The position numbers and the translations under genes are program-made. Below, one piece after another: positions 11,895-24,724 of a stretch of 51,993 nt of DNA. Below the pieces are notes generated by a model. The model was not told the origin of the DNA and searched no databases. It saw only the letters and a program-made list of their open reading frames with translations. Every line of letters begins with the position of its first letter. Position 1 is the stretch's first letter. This DNA is from Cyanobacteria bacterium QS_8_64_29 (lineage in GTDB: Bacteria > Cyanobacteriota > Cyanobacteriia > Cyanobacteriales > Rubidibacteraceae), in assembly GCA_003022125.1 (NCBI GenBank), contig PXQH01000010.1:1-51993 (forward strand), in the 5' to 3' direction.

Positions 11895-12962
11895 CTAACG
11901 GCCCTGCCCTCCGCGCCGCAGCCATTGCCCCAACCGGGCAAGGCGCTGCTCGAGCCATAGCAAGGCACCATCCAGCCAGACCAAAAGGCGAGCGAGCGGA
12001 TGGCGCACGTAGCCGCTCGCGCGCGCAGGCGTCTCGATGGCCTCGGCTGCTTCCGCCTCCTCCTCCTCGGGCGCGAGGGCGTCCTGCAACTGGTCCCACC
12101 AACCTTGTTGTTCGCTGCTGCTCTCCAGCGGTGCTTGCTCTGGGGTGGGCGCAGCGTACAGATCCGACCAGCTCAGCCAGGGCGTGCCCTCCGCTGCGGA
12201 TGGGGTGGGCTCGCTCCCAGCCGCACGGCCCAAGCGCTGGGCCCATCCCTCCAGCCGGTCGCTGGCTTGCCGCAGGCGCACGGCCAGCAGTTGCGGAGAT
12301 GGGGCCGAGCGGGCCTCGTCGAATAGGTTGAGCGCGATCGCTAGCGAATTCGGGCGCCGGCCGGGCGGGCCGAGTGCAGCTGGCTGCAAGGGAGGGAAGC
12401 GCGAGAAGGGGGAATCGAATTCGTGCCGGTACCAGTACGCTGCCAGTTGCTGGCGCAGGTAGTGCTGCAGGGCATGCTGCTGCGCGGGCGCTAGCAGGGG
12501 CAGCGCCTGGTTGTCGGCGCCGACCAGAACGGGCTCGCCACTCTCGCGCAGCACGGCAACCCCACGGATGGCAGCGCGCTCGGCGCTCGCAGTGCGCTCG
12601 CGTACGAGCGCGCGCTTGAGCCCCTGCCAAGGGGCAAGCAGGGCAGGGCGCGCTCCGAGGACCTCGGCGCTTTTGAGCTCGCCGCGGGCGCTGTAGCGGA
12701 TGCGGATGGCGGCCAAAGTGGCTCGGATGGGGGCATCCGCGCTCGGTGGGGCATCGCCCGGCAGGCGCCCAGTGGGCGGCTGGGTCGATGCCAGGGCAAA
12801 GCTGCCGCGCACCAGCAAATACAGCGGATAGAGCAAGACTTGCCCGCTCCAAGCAGCAGCAACTCGCAATCGCCGCCAGGTGTGCCCGAGCTGCTGGCTC
12901 AGGCGCAGCGAGCGGCGAGCGATCCAGGCAAGCGCCCGACTCCGGTACGGGCCAAACGGCAT
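11895..12962 (-). CDS. Conserved hypothetical protein, unknown function
   Basis: 355 residues, not recognised. It begins with a basic segment (MPFGPYRSRALAWIARRSLR) and has one hydrophobic patch near residues 38-60 (AAAWSGQVLLYPLYLLVRGSF). A middle region near 80-190 is mixed alpha/beta, with LLAPAQQHALQHYLRQQL near 150 and YWYRHEFDSP after it. An acidic run (APEEEEAEAAEAIETP) lies near 300, and a Trp/Leu-rich amphipathic tail (LARLLVWLDGALLWLEQRLA) ends it. A peripheral membrane protein is plausible. It is convergent with the DUF3769 gene (stops 4 bases apart) and divergent from the UPF0182 gene. Codon use resembles its neighbours. Confidence 0.65.
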   Translation of the reverse strand: MPFGPYRSRALAWIARRSLRLSQQLGHTWRRLRVAAAWSGQVLLYPLYLLVRGSFALASTQPPTGRLPGDAPPSADAPIRATLAAIRIRYSARGELKSAEVLGARPALLAPWQGLKRALVRERTASAERAAIRGVAVLRESGEPVLVGADNQALPLLAPAQQHALQHYLRQQLAAYWYRHEFDSPFSRFPPLQPAALGPPGRRPNSLAIALNLFDEARSAPSPQLLAVRLRQASDRLEGWAQRLGRAAGSEPTPSAAEGTPWLSWSDLYAAPTPEQAPLESSSEQQGWWDQLQDALAPEEEEAEAAEAIETPARASGYVRHPLARLLVWLDGALLWLEQRLARLGQWLRRGGQGR

Positions 12963-13075
12963 ATGGCTAGCCGATGCGCTAGTTGCGCCCTCAGTCTATA
13001 ACGGTTGCAAGTGCCGATTTCGTTTGCCCCGCCTGGCAGTCACAATGGCAATCGTATTGCTCGCAGCTGCTTGCC

Positions 13076-15859
13076 GTGCGCCCTCGTCCTGCCAATTGGC
13101 TTCTCAAACTGCTCCCTCCGGTCGCCATCGCGATCACGATTCTCGCCCTAACCTCAGAAACGCTCGTCCGCCTGCTCACCGAAGCCTGGTGGTTTGCGGC
13201 GCTCGACTTTGCCGGGACGTTCTGGAAGCGGCTGGGATGGCAGGTTCTAACCTGGGTGGCCACCTTTGCTGCCTTTGCGGCTTTTTTGGGCCTCAATGCC
13301 GCGCTTGCCCTGCGCCCGCAAGGCCAATCCCGCCGCAGTCGCCACCTGGATGAGGCCCGCGGCGCGCTCAAAATCGCACTGCCTATTGCGATCACCCTGC
13401 TGGCACTGATTGCAGCCAGCAGCGCGGCCGGCTGGGAGACGCCGCTCAAGTTCATCCACGCCAGCTCGTTTGGGACGCGCGATCCAGTTTTCGAGCGCGA
13501 CATTGGCTTTTATGCGTTCCGGCTGCCGTTCTATCAGGGCCTGCACGGCTGGCTGCTCGGGCTGGTCGTGGCTGGGCTGGCCGTAACCGTTCCGCTCTAC
13601 GCGCTCGCTGGGGGCATCGATCCGCAGCGGGGCTGGCGCCGCGCGATTGCCGGGCAGGCCAAAACGCACGTCACGCTGCTGCTGGTCGCGCTGGCGCTGC
13701 TGTTGGCCCTAGGGTTCTGGCTGGAGCGTTACCAGCTGCTGTACTCAACGGCAGGGGCCGTCACGGGGGCAGGCTTTACCGACATTCACGCCCGACTGCC
13801 AGGCTTGGAGGCCATGAGCGTGGTTGCGGTCGCGCTGGCGGTAATGCTGCTGCTCTCGCTGCAGCAAACCAGCCTGCAACTGCCGGCCTTGGGAGTGGGC
13901 GGGTACGCCGTTGCGGCCCTGGTGCTAACCCAGATCTATCCCAGCCTGCAGCAGCAGCTGGCAGTCGCCCCCAACGAGCTAGCCCGCGAGAAGCCCTACC
14001 TCGAGCGCGAAATTGCCCTAACGCGGCAGGCTTATCGCCTCGATGAAGTCGAGCGCTCTGCCTATCCGGGCAACGCGCCGCTCGAGCGGCAAGACCTCGA
14101 GGCCAACCAAGCCACCGTTCGCAACATCCGCCTCTGGGACTACCGGCCGCTAGAGACCACCTACCAGCAGCTGCAAGGCATCCGGCCCTACTACACCTTT
14201 CCGGATGTCGATGTGGATCGCTATACCCTCAATGGCAACTACCGGCAAGTCACGCTCGCGGCGCGCGAGCTGGCCGATGCCCCTAGCGATAGTTGGGTGA
14301 GCCGGCGCTTGAAATACACCCACGGTTACGGCGCGGTCATGAGCCCAGTCAATACTGTGACGCCGCAGGGGCTGCCGGAGCTATTCATCAAAGACATCCC
14401 GCCCCAGTCGAGCGTCGATACTGCCATTGAGCAGCCCGCGATTTATTACGGCGAGCAGACACAGGAACCCATCTTTACCGGGACCAGTACCCCCGAGTTC
14501 GACTATCCCCGCGGCGATAGCAATGCCCAGACGCGCTACGACGGGCAAGGCGGCGTTCCCATGGGGTCGCTGGGCAGGCGCTTGGCCTATGCCTACCAGC
14601 TAGGCAACCTCAAAGTGGCGATTTCGTCCTACTTTGGCACGGATTCCCGCATCCACTACCACCGGCAAATTCGCGATCGCGTCGCCCGCATCGCGCCGTT
14701 CCTGCGCCTGGATGGCGATCCCTACCTGGTCGTAGCTGACGGCCGGCTGAAGTGGCTGATCGAGGGCTACACGGTCAGCGATCGCTACCCCTACGCCGAG
14801 CCGGTCTCGGGGATCAATCGTGCCGGGGCCATTTTGGAGCCGGGGGCGGACGACCAGCTCGTTGCCGGCGGCTTTAACTACGCTCGCAACTCGGTCAAAA
14901 TCGCGGTGGATGCCTACCACGGCAGCATCACCTTCTACGCCTTTGACGGTAGCGATCCGCTCCTGGCGACCTACCGCCGGATTTTTCCCGAGCTATTTGA
15001 GCCCCAATCGGCCCTCCCGGAGGCGCTGGCGGCCCACGTTCGGTATCCGCTCAATCTGTTCAACATCCAGGCGCAGATGTATCTGCGCTACCACATGCGC
15101 GATGCCGAGACCTTCTACAGCCAAGAAGACCTCTGGCGCTACCCCGTCGAGCAGCGTCGCGGCCAAAAAGGGGCCGTCGAGCCTTACTACATCATCATGC
15201 GCTTGCCCGAGGCCGATGGAGAGGAATTCGCGCTGATTCTGCCGTTTACCCCCGAGGACAAAGACAATGCCATCGGCTGGATGGCCGCCCGCTCGGATGG
15301 CGATCGCTACGGCCAGCTGCGCCTGTACCAGTTCCCCAAGCAAGAACTGGTCTTCGGTCCCAGCCAGATCGAGGCGCGCATCAATCAAAACCCCGACATC
15401 TCCGAGCAGCTGAGCCTTTGGGACCAGCGCGGCTCGCGCGTGATCCGCGGCAACCTGCTCACCATTCCCATTGCCGAGGCGCTGCTCTACATCGAGCCCG
15501 TCTACTTGCGCGCGGAGCAGGGCGAGCTTCCCGAGCTCAAGCGTGTCATTGCGGCTTACCAAGAGCAGACCATCATGCGGCCGACGCTGGAGGACGCCTT
15601 GAGTGCGCTCTTCGCTCAAGGGCAACCCCAAGCCGCCCCCAGCGACGCTGCCCCCGCCGAAGCCGAGGCGGAGCCGCCGGAGGCTGCCCTGCCTGCAAGC
15701 CGCGTTCGGGATGCCCGCGAAGCGCTGCAAGCCGCGCGCGAGGCAGCGCGCAATGGCAACTGGGCCCAGTACGGGAACGCGATTGAGGAGCTAGACCAGC
15801 TATTGCAACAGCTGGCCCCGTCCGATAGCGCCCGCAATGGCTCAACCCAGGGCAATTAG
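13076..15859 (+). CDS. UPF0182 family large membrane protein
   Basis: About 927 residues from a GTG at 13076; an open frame also runs upstream to a TTG at 12983, but those 31 residues are not membrane-like. The first ~310 residues contain about seven transmembrane segments including LVRLLTEAWWF, the hallmark start of UPF0182. A large extracytoplasmic domain follows (e.g. RNIRLWDYRPLETTYQQLQ and YYTFPDVDVDRY), and the C-terminus is Ala/Glu-rich and helical. The family is widespread in cyanobacteria and actinobacteria without an assigned function. The 3' end overlaps the convergent EamA gene by 18 bases. Confidence 0.87.
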   Translation: MRPRPANWLLKLLPPVAIAITILALTSETLVRLLTEAWWFAALDFAGTFWKRLGWQVLTWVATFAAFAAFLGLNAALALRPQGQSRRSRHLDEARGALKIALPIAITLLALIAASSAAGWETPLKFIHASSFGTRDPVFERDIGFYAFRLPFYQGLHGWLLGLVVAGLAVTVPLYALAGGIDPQRGWRRAIAGQAKTHVTLLLVALALLLALGFWLERYQLLYSTAGAVTGAGFTDIHARLPGLEAMSVVAVALAVMLLLSLQQTSLQLPALGVGGYAVAALVLTQIYPSLQQQLAVAPNELAREKPYLEREIALTRQAYRLDEVERSAYPGNAPLERQDLEANQATVRNIRLWDYRPLETTYQQLQGIRPYYTFPDVDVDRYTLNGNYRQVTLAARELADAPSDSWVSRRLKYTHGYGAVMSPVNTVTPQGLPELFIKDIPPQSSVDTAIEQPAIYYGEQTQEPIFTGTSTPEFDYPRGDSNAQTRYDGQGGVPMGSLGRRLAYAYQLGNLKVAISSYFGTDSRIHYHRQIRDRVARIAPFLRLDGDPYLVVADGRLKWLIEGYTVSDRYPYAEPVSGINRAGAILEPGADDQLVAGGFNYARNSVKIAVDAYHGSITFYAFDGSDPLLATYRRIFPELFEPQSALPEALAAHVRYPLNLFNIQAQMYLRYHMRDAETFYSQEDLWRYPVEQRRGQKGAVEPYYIIMRLPEADGEEFALILPFTPEDKDNAIGWMAARSDGDRYGQLRLYQFPKQELVFGPSQIEARINQNPDISEQLSLWDQRGSRVIRGNLLTIPIAEALLYIEPVYLRAEQGELPELKRVIAAYQEQTIMRPTLEDALSALFAQGQPQAAPSDAAPAEAEAEPPEAALPASRVRDAREALQAAREAARNGNWAQYGNAIEELDQLLQQLAPSDSARNGSTQGN

Positions 15860-16702
15860 CGCCACGCCCCCAACCATGATGGCGGCACCGCTGGCTCGCT
15901 CCAGCAGGCCGCGCTCGCGGAACAGTAAGTGCCCCCAGAGCACGCTCAGTAGGGTGCTGGTGCGCTTGACCGAGATGACGTGGGCCACCAAGGTCAGGCT
16001 GATGGCCTGCATCTGGCACAGCACGGCAGCCCCTTGCAGCAAGCCAACGGGCGCCAGGACAGGCAGATACTGCAGCACCGGCCGGATGCCTTGCGGCGAT
16101 TTGACTAGCACGAGGGGCAGCATGCTGGTTGCAATGAAGCTAAAGTTGGCGCCCGCCCAAAAGCTAGGGCTGGAGTTGCGCACGCCCACTTTGTCGATGG
16201 TGGAGCTAAAGCTCCAAATAAAGGCCACCAACAGCATTAACTGCGCGCCCCGCTGCTGCAGCAGCGCGCGCAGCGGGGCCAGAATGCCGCGCTTGCGCTG
16301 CTTGAGGTTGAGCACGTAGGAGCCCACTACAATGGCCGCGATCCCGGCGGCATCGGAGGCAGTGGGATGCTCGCCCACAATCAGTGGCGAGGTTACCAGC
16401 AAAAACAGCGGCGTAAAGGCGATCAGCGGCACAGCAATGGAGAGGTCCGTGAGCTTGAGCGCCCGAATGTAGAGCAGGATGGCCACCACGTTGGTACTGC
16501 CACCAGCTAGAAGGGCCCACGGAAACATGGGGCCCAGCTCGGGAACGCCCGTCACCAGCAGCACAGGCAGTAGCAGCGGTAGCGTAAAGACCGTTAGCGA
16601 CCAAGCCACAACGTACTCGTTGAGGGCCTGCAGGCCGCGCTTGCTGGCGGCATCCTTGAGGGACTCGAACAGGGCCGTCAGGCTGGCAAACAGAAACCAC
16701 AT
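15842..16702 (-). CDS. EamA/DMT-superfamily transporter
   Basis: 286 residues forming about ten hydrophobic segments in two homologous halves, the EamA (drug/metabolite transporter) layout. Signature stretches include SIAVPLIAFTPLFLLVTSPL near residue 89 and VISVKRTSTLLSVLWGHLLF near 240, which fit the end-of-repeat motifs of the family. Such proteins move small metabolites across the inner membrane; substrate unknown. The ATG at 16702 fits family length. It is divergent from the TRAP binding-protein gene and convergent with UPF0182, overlapping its last 18 bases. Confidence 0.85.
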   Translation of the reverse strand: MWFLFASLTALFESLKDAASKRGLQALNEYVVAWSLTVFTLPLLLPVLLVTGVPELGPMFPWALLAGGSTNVVAILLYIRALKLTDLSIAVPLIAFTPLFLLVTSPLIVGEHPTASDAAGIAAIVVGSYVLNLKQRKRGILAPLRALLQQRGAQLMLLVAFIWSFSSTIDKVGVRNSSPSFWAGANFSFIATSMLPLVLVKSPQGIRPVLQYLPVLAPVGLLQGAAVLCQMQAISLTLVAHVISVKRTSTLLSVLWGHLLFRERGLLERASGAAIMVGGVALIALG

Positions 16703-16831
16703 GGCTGCAATGGGACGGGCTGTTAATTTTATTTAAGCCATTGCCGCCACCCAGCGGCAGTGGCCTAGATTGCTCCTATCCGGCGGCTGTCAGTAGGGGG
16801 TGCCGCCGCAACCAAGGCAAGGCGATCACTT

Positions 16832-17941
16832 ATGAAACGCAGAACGTTTGTTGGCAGCGCCGCGCTCGGCGCAGCCAGTGCCACCGCCCTAGGCGCGTGC
16901 AACCAAACGGACCAGGGACCCGCAACCCAGGCCAGCAGCCTGCCCCGCGTGGAGTGGCGCATGGCGACAAGCTGGCCCGAGTCGCTGGACACGATTTACG
17001 GCGGCGCTGAGGATATCAGCCGGCGGGTGAGCGCCATGACCGATGGGCGCTTTCAGATCCACCCGTTTGCAAGCGGCGAGATCGTGCCGGGGGACCAAGT
17101 GCTGACTGCCGTCCAATCCGGAACCGTGGAATGCGGCCATACGGCCAGCTATTATTACATCGGCAAAAACCCCGCGCTGGCGTTCGGCACGGCCGTTCCT
17201 TTCGGGCTGACGGCCCAACAGCAGGATGCTTGGCTTTATGAGGGCGGCGGCCTGGAAGCCATGCAAAAGCTCTATGCCGATTTCAACATCGTCAACTTCC
17301 CGGCGGGCAATACAGGCGCCCAAATGGGCGGGTGGTTCAACCGCGAAGTCAGCACCGTCAGCGACCTGGAAGGCCTCAAAATGCGCATCCCCGGTTTGGG
17401 GGGTAAGGTCATGTCGCAGCTGGGGGTCAACACGCAAGTGCTGCCGGGCGGCGAGGTCTATCTGGCTCTCGATCGCGGTGCCGTCGATGCGGCCGAATGG
17501 GTGGGTCCCTACGACGACAAAAAGCTGGGCCTCAACGAAGCTGCCCCCTTTTACTATTACCCCGGTTGGTGGGAGCCGGGCGCCACGCTAGAGGCGCAAG
17601 TCAATCGCTCGGCCTGGCAGCAGCTGCCCCAGCAGTACCAGGAGATCTTTAAAACAGCGGCCCGCGAAGCCAACCTCAACATGCTGGCCAAGTACGATGC
17701 CCGCAACCAAAAAGCGCTGCAATCGCTGCTCGAGGGCGGGACCGAGCTCAAAGCCTACTCGGACGAAATCCTCAAGGCCGCCCAGGAGGCCGCCTTTTCG
17801 CTCTACGAAGACAACGCCCGCCAAGACGGCACGTTCAAGCAGATCTACCAGCAGTGGCAGCAATTCCGCCGCCAGGTGGTGCAGTGGCACCAGACCAATC
17901 AGCTGAGCTTCCAACGCTTTGTCGGCGAGATGATCGCGTAG
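16832..17941 (+). CDS. TRAP transporter solute-binding protein (DctP family)
   Basis: 369 residues. The N-terminus MKRRTFVGSAALGAASATAL ends in GAC, so it looks like a twin-arginine-style (KRRTF) lipoprotein signal with Cys near residue 28 as anchor. The mature part is a DctP-type binding protein: WRMATSWPESLDTIYGGAE near 48, GLKMRIPGLGGKVM near 185, and WVGPYDDKKLGLNE near 228. This resembles the subgroup binding 2-oxo acids or similar organic anions, but the ligand is inferred. The membrane subunits DctQ and DctM are not adjacent, so it is an orphan here. Its stop is 3 bases from the convergent MscS stop. Confidence 0.9.
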   Translation: MKRRTFVGSAALGAASATALGACNQTDQGPATQASSLPRVEWRMATSWPESLDTIYGGAEDISRRVSAMTDGRFQIHPFASGEIVPGDQVLTAVQSGTVECGHTASYYYIGKNPALAFGTAVPFGLTAQQQDAWLYEGGGLEAMQKLYADFNIVNFPAGNTGAQMGGWFNREVSTVSDLEGLKMRIPGLGGKVMSQLGVNTQVLPGGEVYLALDRGAVDAAEWVGPYDDKKLGLNEAAPFYYYPGWWEPGATLEAQVNRSAWQQLPQQYQEIFKTAAREANLNMLAKYDARNQKALQSLLEGGTELKAYSDEILKAAQEAAFSLYEDNARQDGTFKQIYQQWQQFRRQVVQWHQTNQLSFQRFVGEMIA

Positions 17942-17944
17942 GGC

Positions 17945-21039
<3,095 letters not shown>

Positions 21040-21118
21040 GGCAGGCCTTGCGGGGGACGGTTAGCTCCCCCGCATTGCAGTCGCCTGCTCCCGCAATCGC
21101 CAGCCAACCGAAGCTCCC

Positions 21119-21736
21119 ATGGCGCGACTGTCAGCCGAGCTGCAGCGTTTTTTCTTTCAGCAACAGCGGCTGCCGCAGGTCCAGCTGCAGGAGCTCCTAG
21201 CACTGACCCAAGAGCGCACCTTTGGGCTGCTTTTTGTCGCGCTGGCGCTGCCTTCGGCCCTACCGGTTCCGGCCCCGGGCTATGCCATTCCGTTTGGGGC
21301 CGTGCTGTTGCTGCTAGCCTTACAGCTAGCTTGGGGAGCCAAACTGCCGTGGCTGCCCCAGCGCGTCCGCAACTACAGCATCGAGCTCGAGCGCGCCCGG
21401 CACTGGACCCGGCAGGGGCTGCCCTGGCTGCAGCGCATTGAAGCTGTAGCGCGGCCCCGGCTGAGCTTTGTTTGTACCAGTCCGCCCGGTCGCATGGCGC
21501 TCGGCGGCGCCATCGCGCTGATGGCAGCTTCCATGATGGTCCCCATTCCGCTGACCAATACGCTGCCCTCCATTGGCATTTTCGTGACCGGGTTCGGCTT
21601 GTTTGAAGATGACGGCGCCATCGGCCTCATGGGCCTGGCCATCTGTACGGTTAGCGCAGCGCTGTCAGCGGCGATCGTCGCGTCGCTAGTGTGGGGTGGC
21701 ACGAGCCTGCTGCAGGGCGTGCCACCAGGCAGCTAA
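21119..21736 (+). CDS. ExoD-family exopolysaccharide biosynthesis protein
   Basis: 205 residues matching the ExoD family: [20 protein letters not shown] near residue 27, then [13 protein letters not shown], and later [20 protein letters not shown] near 144. Hydrophobic segments predict an inner-membrane protein. ExoD affects exopolysaccharide production in rhizobia by an unclear mechanism; the cyanobacterial role is inferred from family only. It begins 80 bases after the ahcY stop. Its last bases overlap the hisA stop (shared CTAA). Confidence 0.85.
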   Translation: MARLSAELQRFFFQQQRLPQVQLQELLALTQERTFGLLFVALALPSALPVPAPGYAIPFGAVLLLLALQLAWGAKLPWLPQRVRNYSIELERARHWTRQGLPWLQRIEAVARPRLSFVCTSPPGRMALGGAIALMAASMMVPIPLTNTLPSIGIFVTGFGLFEDDGAIGLMGLAICTVSAALSAAIVASLVWGGTSLLQGVPPGS

Positions 21737-22506
21737 GCCCACGCTGGCGGTTCGGTGTCGGCAGGGACGTCCTGCCAGCGCCCCGGCCCAACCGCTTGCA
21801 GCGCCTCCGGCAGCGATACGTCACCGGTGTAGAGCGCGCGGCCGACGATTGCCCCACTCAGGCCCAGGGGCTCGAGCGCAGCCAAATCGAGCAAGTCCGC
21901 CACCGAGCTGACCCCGCCCGAGGCGATCGCCGGCACCTCGATGGCCGCAGCCAGCGCGCGCAGGGCCTCGAGGTTGGGCCCGCTCAGCGTTCCATCGCGC
22001 TGGATGTCGGTATAGACGATGGCAGCTACCCCCAGTGCCTGCAGCTGCTGGGCCAGCTTGATCGCGCTCACCTCGGTGGTCTCCAACCAACCGTGCGCCG
22101 CCACCCGGCCGTTGCGTGCGTCGATGCTGGCGGCAATCTGGCCCGGGAACGCCTGGCAGAGCGCGCAGACGACCCCCGGCTGCTCGATGGCAGCCGTCCC
22201 CAAAATGGCGCGCACCGCACCGGCCTCAAGGAGTCGGGCCACGCTGTCGCGATCACGCAATCCGCCGCCGACCTGAACGGGCACCGCAACGGCGCGCGCG
22301 ATCGCGGCAATGGCGTCCTGATTGACCGGATGGCCTCGCTCGGCGCCATCCAAATCGACGGTATGCAGCCGCGTTGCCCCCGCTTCAACCCACTGCCGGG
22401 CCACGGCTACCGGATCCTCGCCGTAGGTTTGCGCTTGCGCGCGATCGCCCTGATAGAGCCGCACGCAGCGGCCGCCGAGCAAATCGATAGCCGGAATGAC
22501 TTCCAT
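21733..22506 (-). CDS. hisA: Phosphoribosylformimino-AICAR ribotide isomerase
   Basis: 257 residues from the ATG at 22506 ([20 protein letters not shown]), the standard HisA start; the longer open frame adds 13 unrelated residues. It catalyses the fourth step of histidine biosynthesis, an Amadori rearrangement of ProFAR to PRFAR in a TIM barrel. The two acidic catalytic residues are the Asp in PAIDLL (residue 8) and the Asp in [14 protein letters not shown]. Phosphate-binding glycines appear in VQVGGGLRD and IASGGVSS. It lies alone between exoD (convergent) and recF (divergent, 89 bases). Confidence 0.97.
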   Translation of the reverse strand: MEVIPAIDLLGGRCVRLYQGDRAQAQTYGEDPVAVARQWVEAGATRLHTVDLDGAERGHPVNQDAIAAIARAVAVPVQVGGGLRDRDSVARLLEAGAVRAILGTAAIEQPGVVCALCQAFPGQIAASIDARNGRVAAHGWLETTEVSAIKLAQQLQALGVAAIVYTDIQRDGTLSGPNLEALRALAAAIEVPAIASGGVSSVADLLDLAALEPLGLSGAIVGRALYTGDVSLPEALQAVGPGRWQDVPADTEPPAWA

Positions 22507-22595
22507 GGGGGCTTGGGGGCTGGCGTATGTCCCCAATCGTGCCATTTACCATCGGGGCGCTGCGCCTGCCCCTGGGTTTGGCGAGGGAAGCGGCC

Positions 22596-23744
22596 ATGTT
22601 CTTGCACGAGCTGTCCCTACAGCAATTCCGCAATTACCGCGAGGGGCGCGTGGGCTTCGACGCGCAAAAAACGATTTTGGTGGGCAAAAACGCCCAGGGC
22701 AAATCCAACCTGCTGGAGGCCATCGAGCTGCTGGCAACGCTCAAAAGCAACCGCGCCGCCCGCGATGGCGACCTGGTCCATCAAGACGCCCCAGCCGCCC
22801 GCATTGAGGCAAGCGCCCAGCGCGCATTCGGCCCGCTCGAGCTGGCCCTGACGCTGCGCAAGCGCGGGCGGCGCACGGCTAGCCTCAACGGCCAGTCCTT
22901 GCAGCGGCAGCTCGATTTCTTAGGCTCGCTCAATGCGGTCACCTTTTCCAATTTGGATTTGGAGCTGGTCCGCGGCAGACCCGAGGTCCGCCGTCGCTGG
23001 CTGGATGCCTTGCTGGTCCAGCTCGAGCCGGTCTACGCGCACCTGCTGCAGCAATACAACCGCGTGCTGCGGCAGCGCAACGCGCTGCTGCAAGAACTGC
23101 GCCGGGCGCGCGCCGCGCAAGAGCGCCCCGCGAGCGCCAGCCCGGATTGGCAAGACCGCCTGGCGGCTTGGGACGCGCAGCTAACGGCCAATGGCGCGCG
23201 CCTCATGGGCCGCCGCGCTCGCATCTTGCAGCGCCTGGCCCCGCTGGCCCGGGACTGGCACGCCAGCATCAGCAACGCGCGCGAAGCGTTGGCAGTTGCC
23301 TACACGCCCAACGTCAGCTATCCGCCGGAGGGGGATCCGGATAGCGTGCGGCGCGCCATTGGCGAGCGCATCGCGCAGCGGCGCGAGGCCGAGATGCACC
23401 AAGGCCGGACGGTGGTGGGGCCGCACCGCGATGAAATTGCGCTGACCCTCGATGGCATCCCTGCCCGGCAGTACGGCTCGCAGGGACAGCAGCGCACCCT
23501 GGTGCTGTCGCTCAAGCTGGCCGAGCTGCAGCTGATCGAGCAAATTGTGGGCGAGCCACCGCTGCTGTTGCTCGATGACGTTTTGGCCGAGCTGGATCCC
23601 GAGCGCCAGGATCGGCTGCTGGCAGCCATCCAAGCGCGCTTTCAGACCCTCATAACGGCCACCCACCTGCAAGCGTTTGATGTGCAGTGGCAGCGCGACT
23701 CGCAGGTACTGACCGTCGAAGCCGGTCGCATCGAGCGCGCTTAA
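22596..23744 (+). CDS. recF: DNA replication and repair protein RecF
   Basis: 382 residues from the ATG at 22596 (MFLHELSLQQFRNYREG), the normal RecF opening; an upstream in-frame ATG adds 23 unsupported residues. It is an SMC-like ATPase that binds gapped DNA and helps RecO/RecR load RecA. Walker A is VGKNAQGKSNLLEA near residue 29. The signature segment is GSQGQQRTLVLSLKLAELQL near 297, and Walker B is PLLLLDDVLAELDPERQ near 326. As often in cyanobacteria it is not next to dnaN or gyrB. Confidence 0.97.
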   Translation: MFLHELSLQQFRNYREGRVGFDAQKTILVGKNAQGKSNLLEAIELLATLKSNRAARDGDLVHQDAPAARIEASAQRAFGPLELALTLRKRGRRTASLNGQSLQRQLDFLGSLNAVTFSNLDLELVRGRPEVRRRWLDALLVQLEPVYAHLLQQYNRVLRQRNALLQELRRARAAQERPASASPDWQDRLAAWDAQLTANGARLMGRRARILQRLAPLARDWHASISNAREALAVAYTPNVSYPPEGDPDSVRRAIGERIAQRREAEMHQGRTVVGPHRDEIALTLDGIPARQYGSQGQQRTLVLSLKLAELQLIEQIVGEPPLLLLDDVLAELDPERQDRLLAAIQARFQTLITATHLQAFDVQWQRDSQVLTVEAGRIERA

Positions 23745-23800
23745 CCGCCCCAGACCGATAGGATGCCCGAGGCGAACTCTAGCGCAATAGCGATCGCGCC

Positions 23801-24724
23801 ATGGCTGGCGGCAAGCTCCAAGCCGATTTCTGGCTCAGCGAATACCTGACGGCCTGGGACATTTACGCGCACGGCATTACGCGGGTACTGGCGCACAAGC
23901 AAACGGCCTATCAGGACATGTACGTGGTCGAGACGGGGGCCTACGGTAAGGCGCTAGTCCTCGATGGCAAGTGGCAGTCCTGCACCGGCGACGAGTTCCT
24001 CTACCACGAAGCGCTGGTCCATCCGGCCGCGATCGCCCAGGGCGGGCCGCGCCGCGTGCTGGTGCTGGGCGGCGGCGAAGGCGCCACCATCCGGGAAGTG
24101 CTGCGCTGGCAGTCGGTCGAGCGTGTTTTGATGGTCGATATTGATGGCGAGGTCGTCGAAGCCTGCCGCGAGCATCTGGGCGAGATGCACGCCAATGCCT
24201 TTGAGGATCCGCGCCTTGAGCTGCACATTGGCGATGCCATCGCCGTTTTGGAAGGCACCGAGCAACCGTGGGACCTTATCATCTCGGACCTCTCCGATCC
24301 CATTGAGGAGGGCCCCTCCTTCCAGCTGTTTACCCGCGAGTATTTCGAGCGCGTCCGCAATGCGCTTGCCCCAGGCGGTTTTTTTGTCATTCAGGCTGGG
24401 CCCGTCGCCCCCCCTAAGCTCACCCTGCACGCCCGCTTGGCCAACACGGTGGGGGCTGTCTTTCCGCACTTTTGGTCCTATACCTCCTACGTTCCCACCT
24501 TTGCCTCGCCTTGGGGTTTTGTGCTGGGCTCGGCCGAGACCATTCCCACCCGCCCCGATCCGGACGCTGTGGATCGCCTGCTGGCCGAGCAAACCAGCGG
24601 CGGGCTGCGAATGTTGGACGGTACGGCCTTGTTGGGGCTGCTGCAAACGCCTGCCTACCTGCGGCGCGCGATCGCGCAGCAGACCGAGGTTTATACGATG
24701 CAAGCACCGCCCAAATTCGAATGA
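23801..24724 (+). CDS. speE: Polyamine aminopropyltransferase (spermidine synthase family)
   Basis: 307 residues with the SpeE Rossmann fold. VLVLGGGEGATIREVLRWQS near residue 87 binds decarboxylated S-adenosylmethionine. MVDIDGEVVEACREHL follows, and ISDLSDPIEEGPSFQLFTRE near 161 holds the catalytic aspartate. It transfers an aminopropyl group to a diamine or polyamine. The DLSDP region and the KTAYQD-like motif (KQTAYQDMYV) resemble the Thermus-type triamine or thermospermine synthases as much as classical spermidine synthase, so the acceptor amine is uncertain. A 364-base gap separates it from the betaine genes. Confidence 0.9.
   Translation: MAGGKLQADFWLSEYLTAWDIYAHGITRVLAHKQTAYQDMYVVETGAYGKALVLDGKWQSCTGDEFLYHEALVHPAAIAQGGPRRVLVLGGGEGATIREVLRWQSVERVLMVDIDGEVVEACREHLGEMHANAFEDPRLELHIGDAIAVLEGTEQPWDLIISDLSDPIEEGPSFQLFTREYFERVRNALAPGGFFVIQAGPVAPPKLTLHARLANTVGAVFPHFWSYTSYVPTFASPWGFVLGSAETIPTRPDPDAVDRLLAEQTSGGLRMLDGTALLGLLQTPAYLRRAIAQQTEVYTMQAPPKFE

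Noticed and set aside
11764-12852. 362-codon minus-strand frame overlapping the 355-residue unknown protein
   Set aside because: It overlaps the DUF3769 3' end and reads as Arg/Ala/Pro-rich shadow sequence; the frame 11895-12962 fits the gene spacing and composition better.
16738-16763. Hairpin between divergent EamA and TRAP genes
   Set aside because: A 10-base stem with one mismatch in a divergent promoter region; no terminator role makes sense and an operator role cannot be supported.
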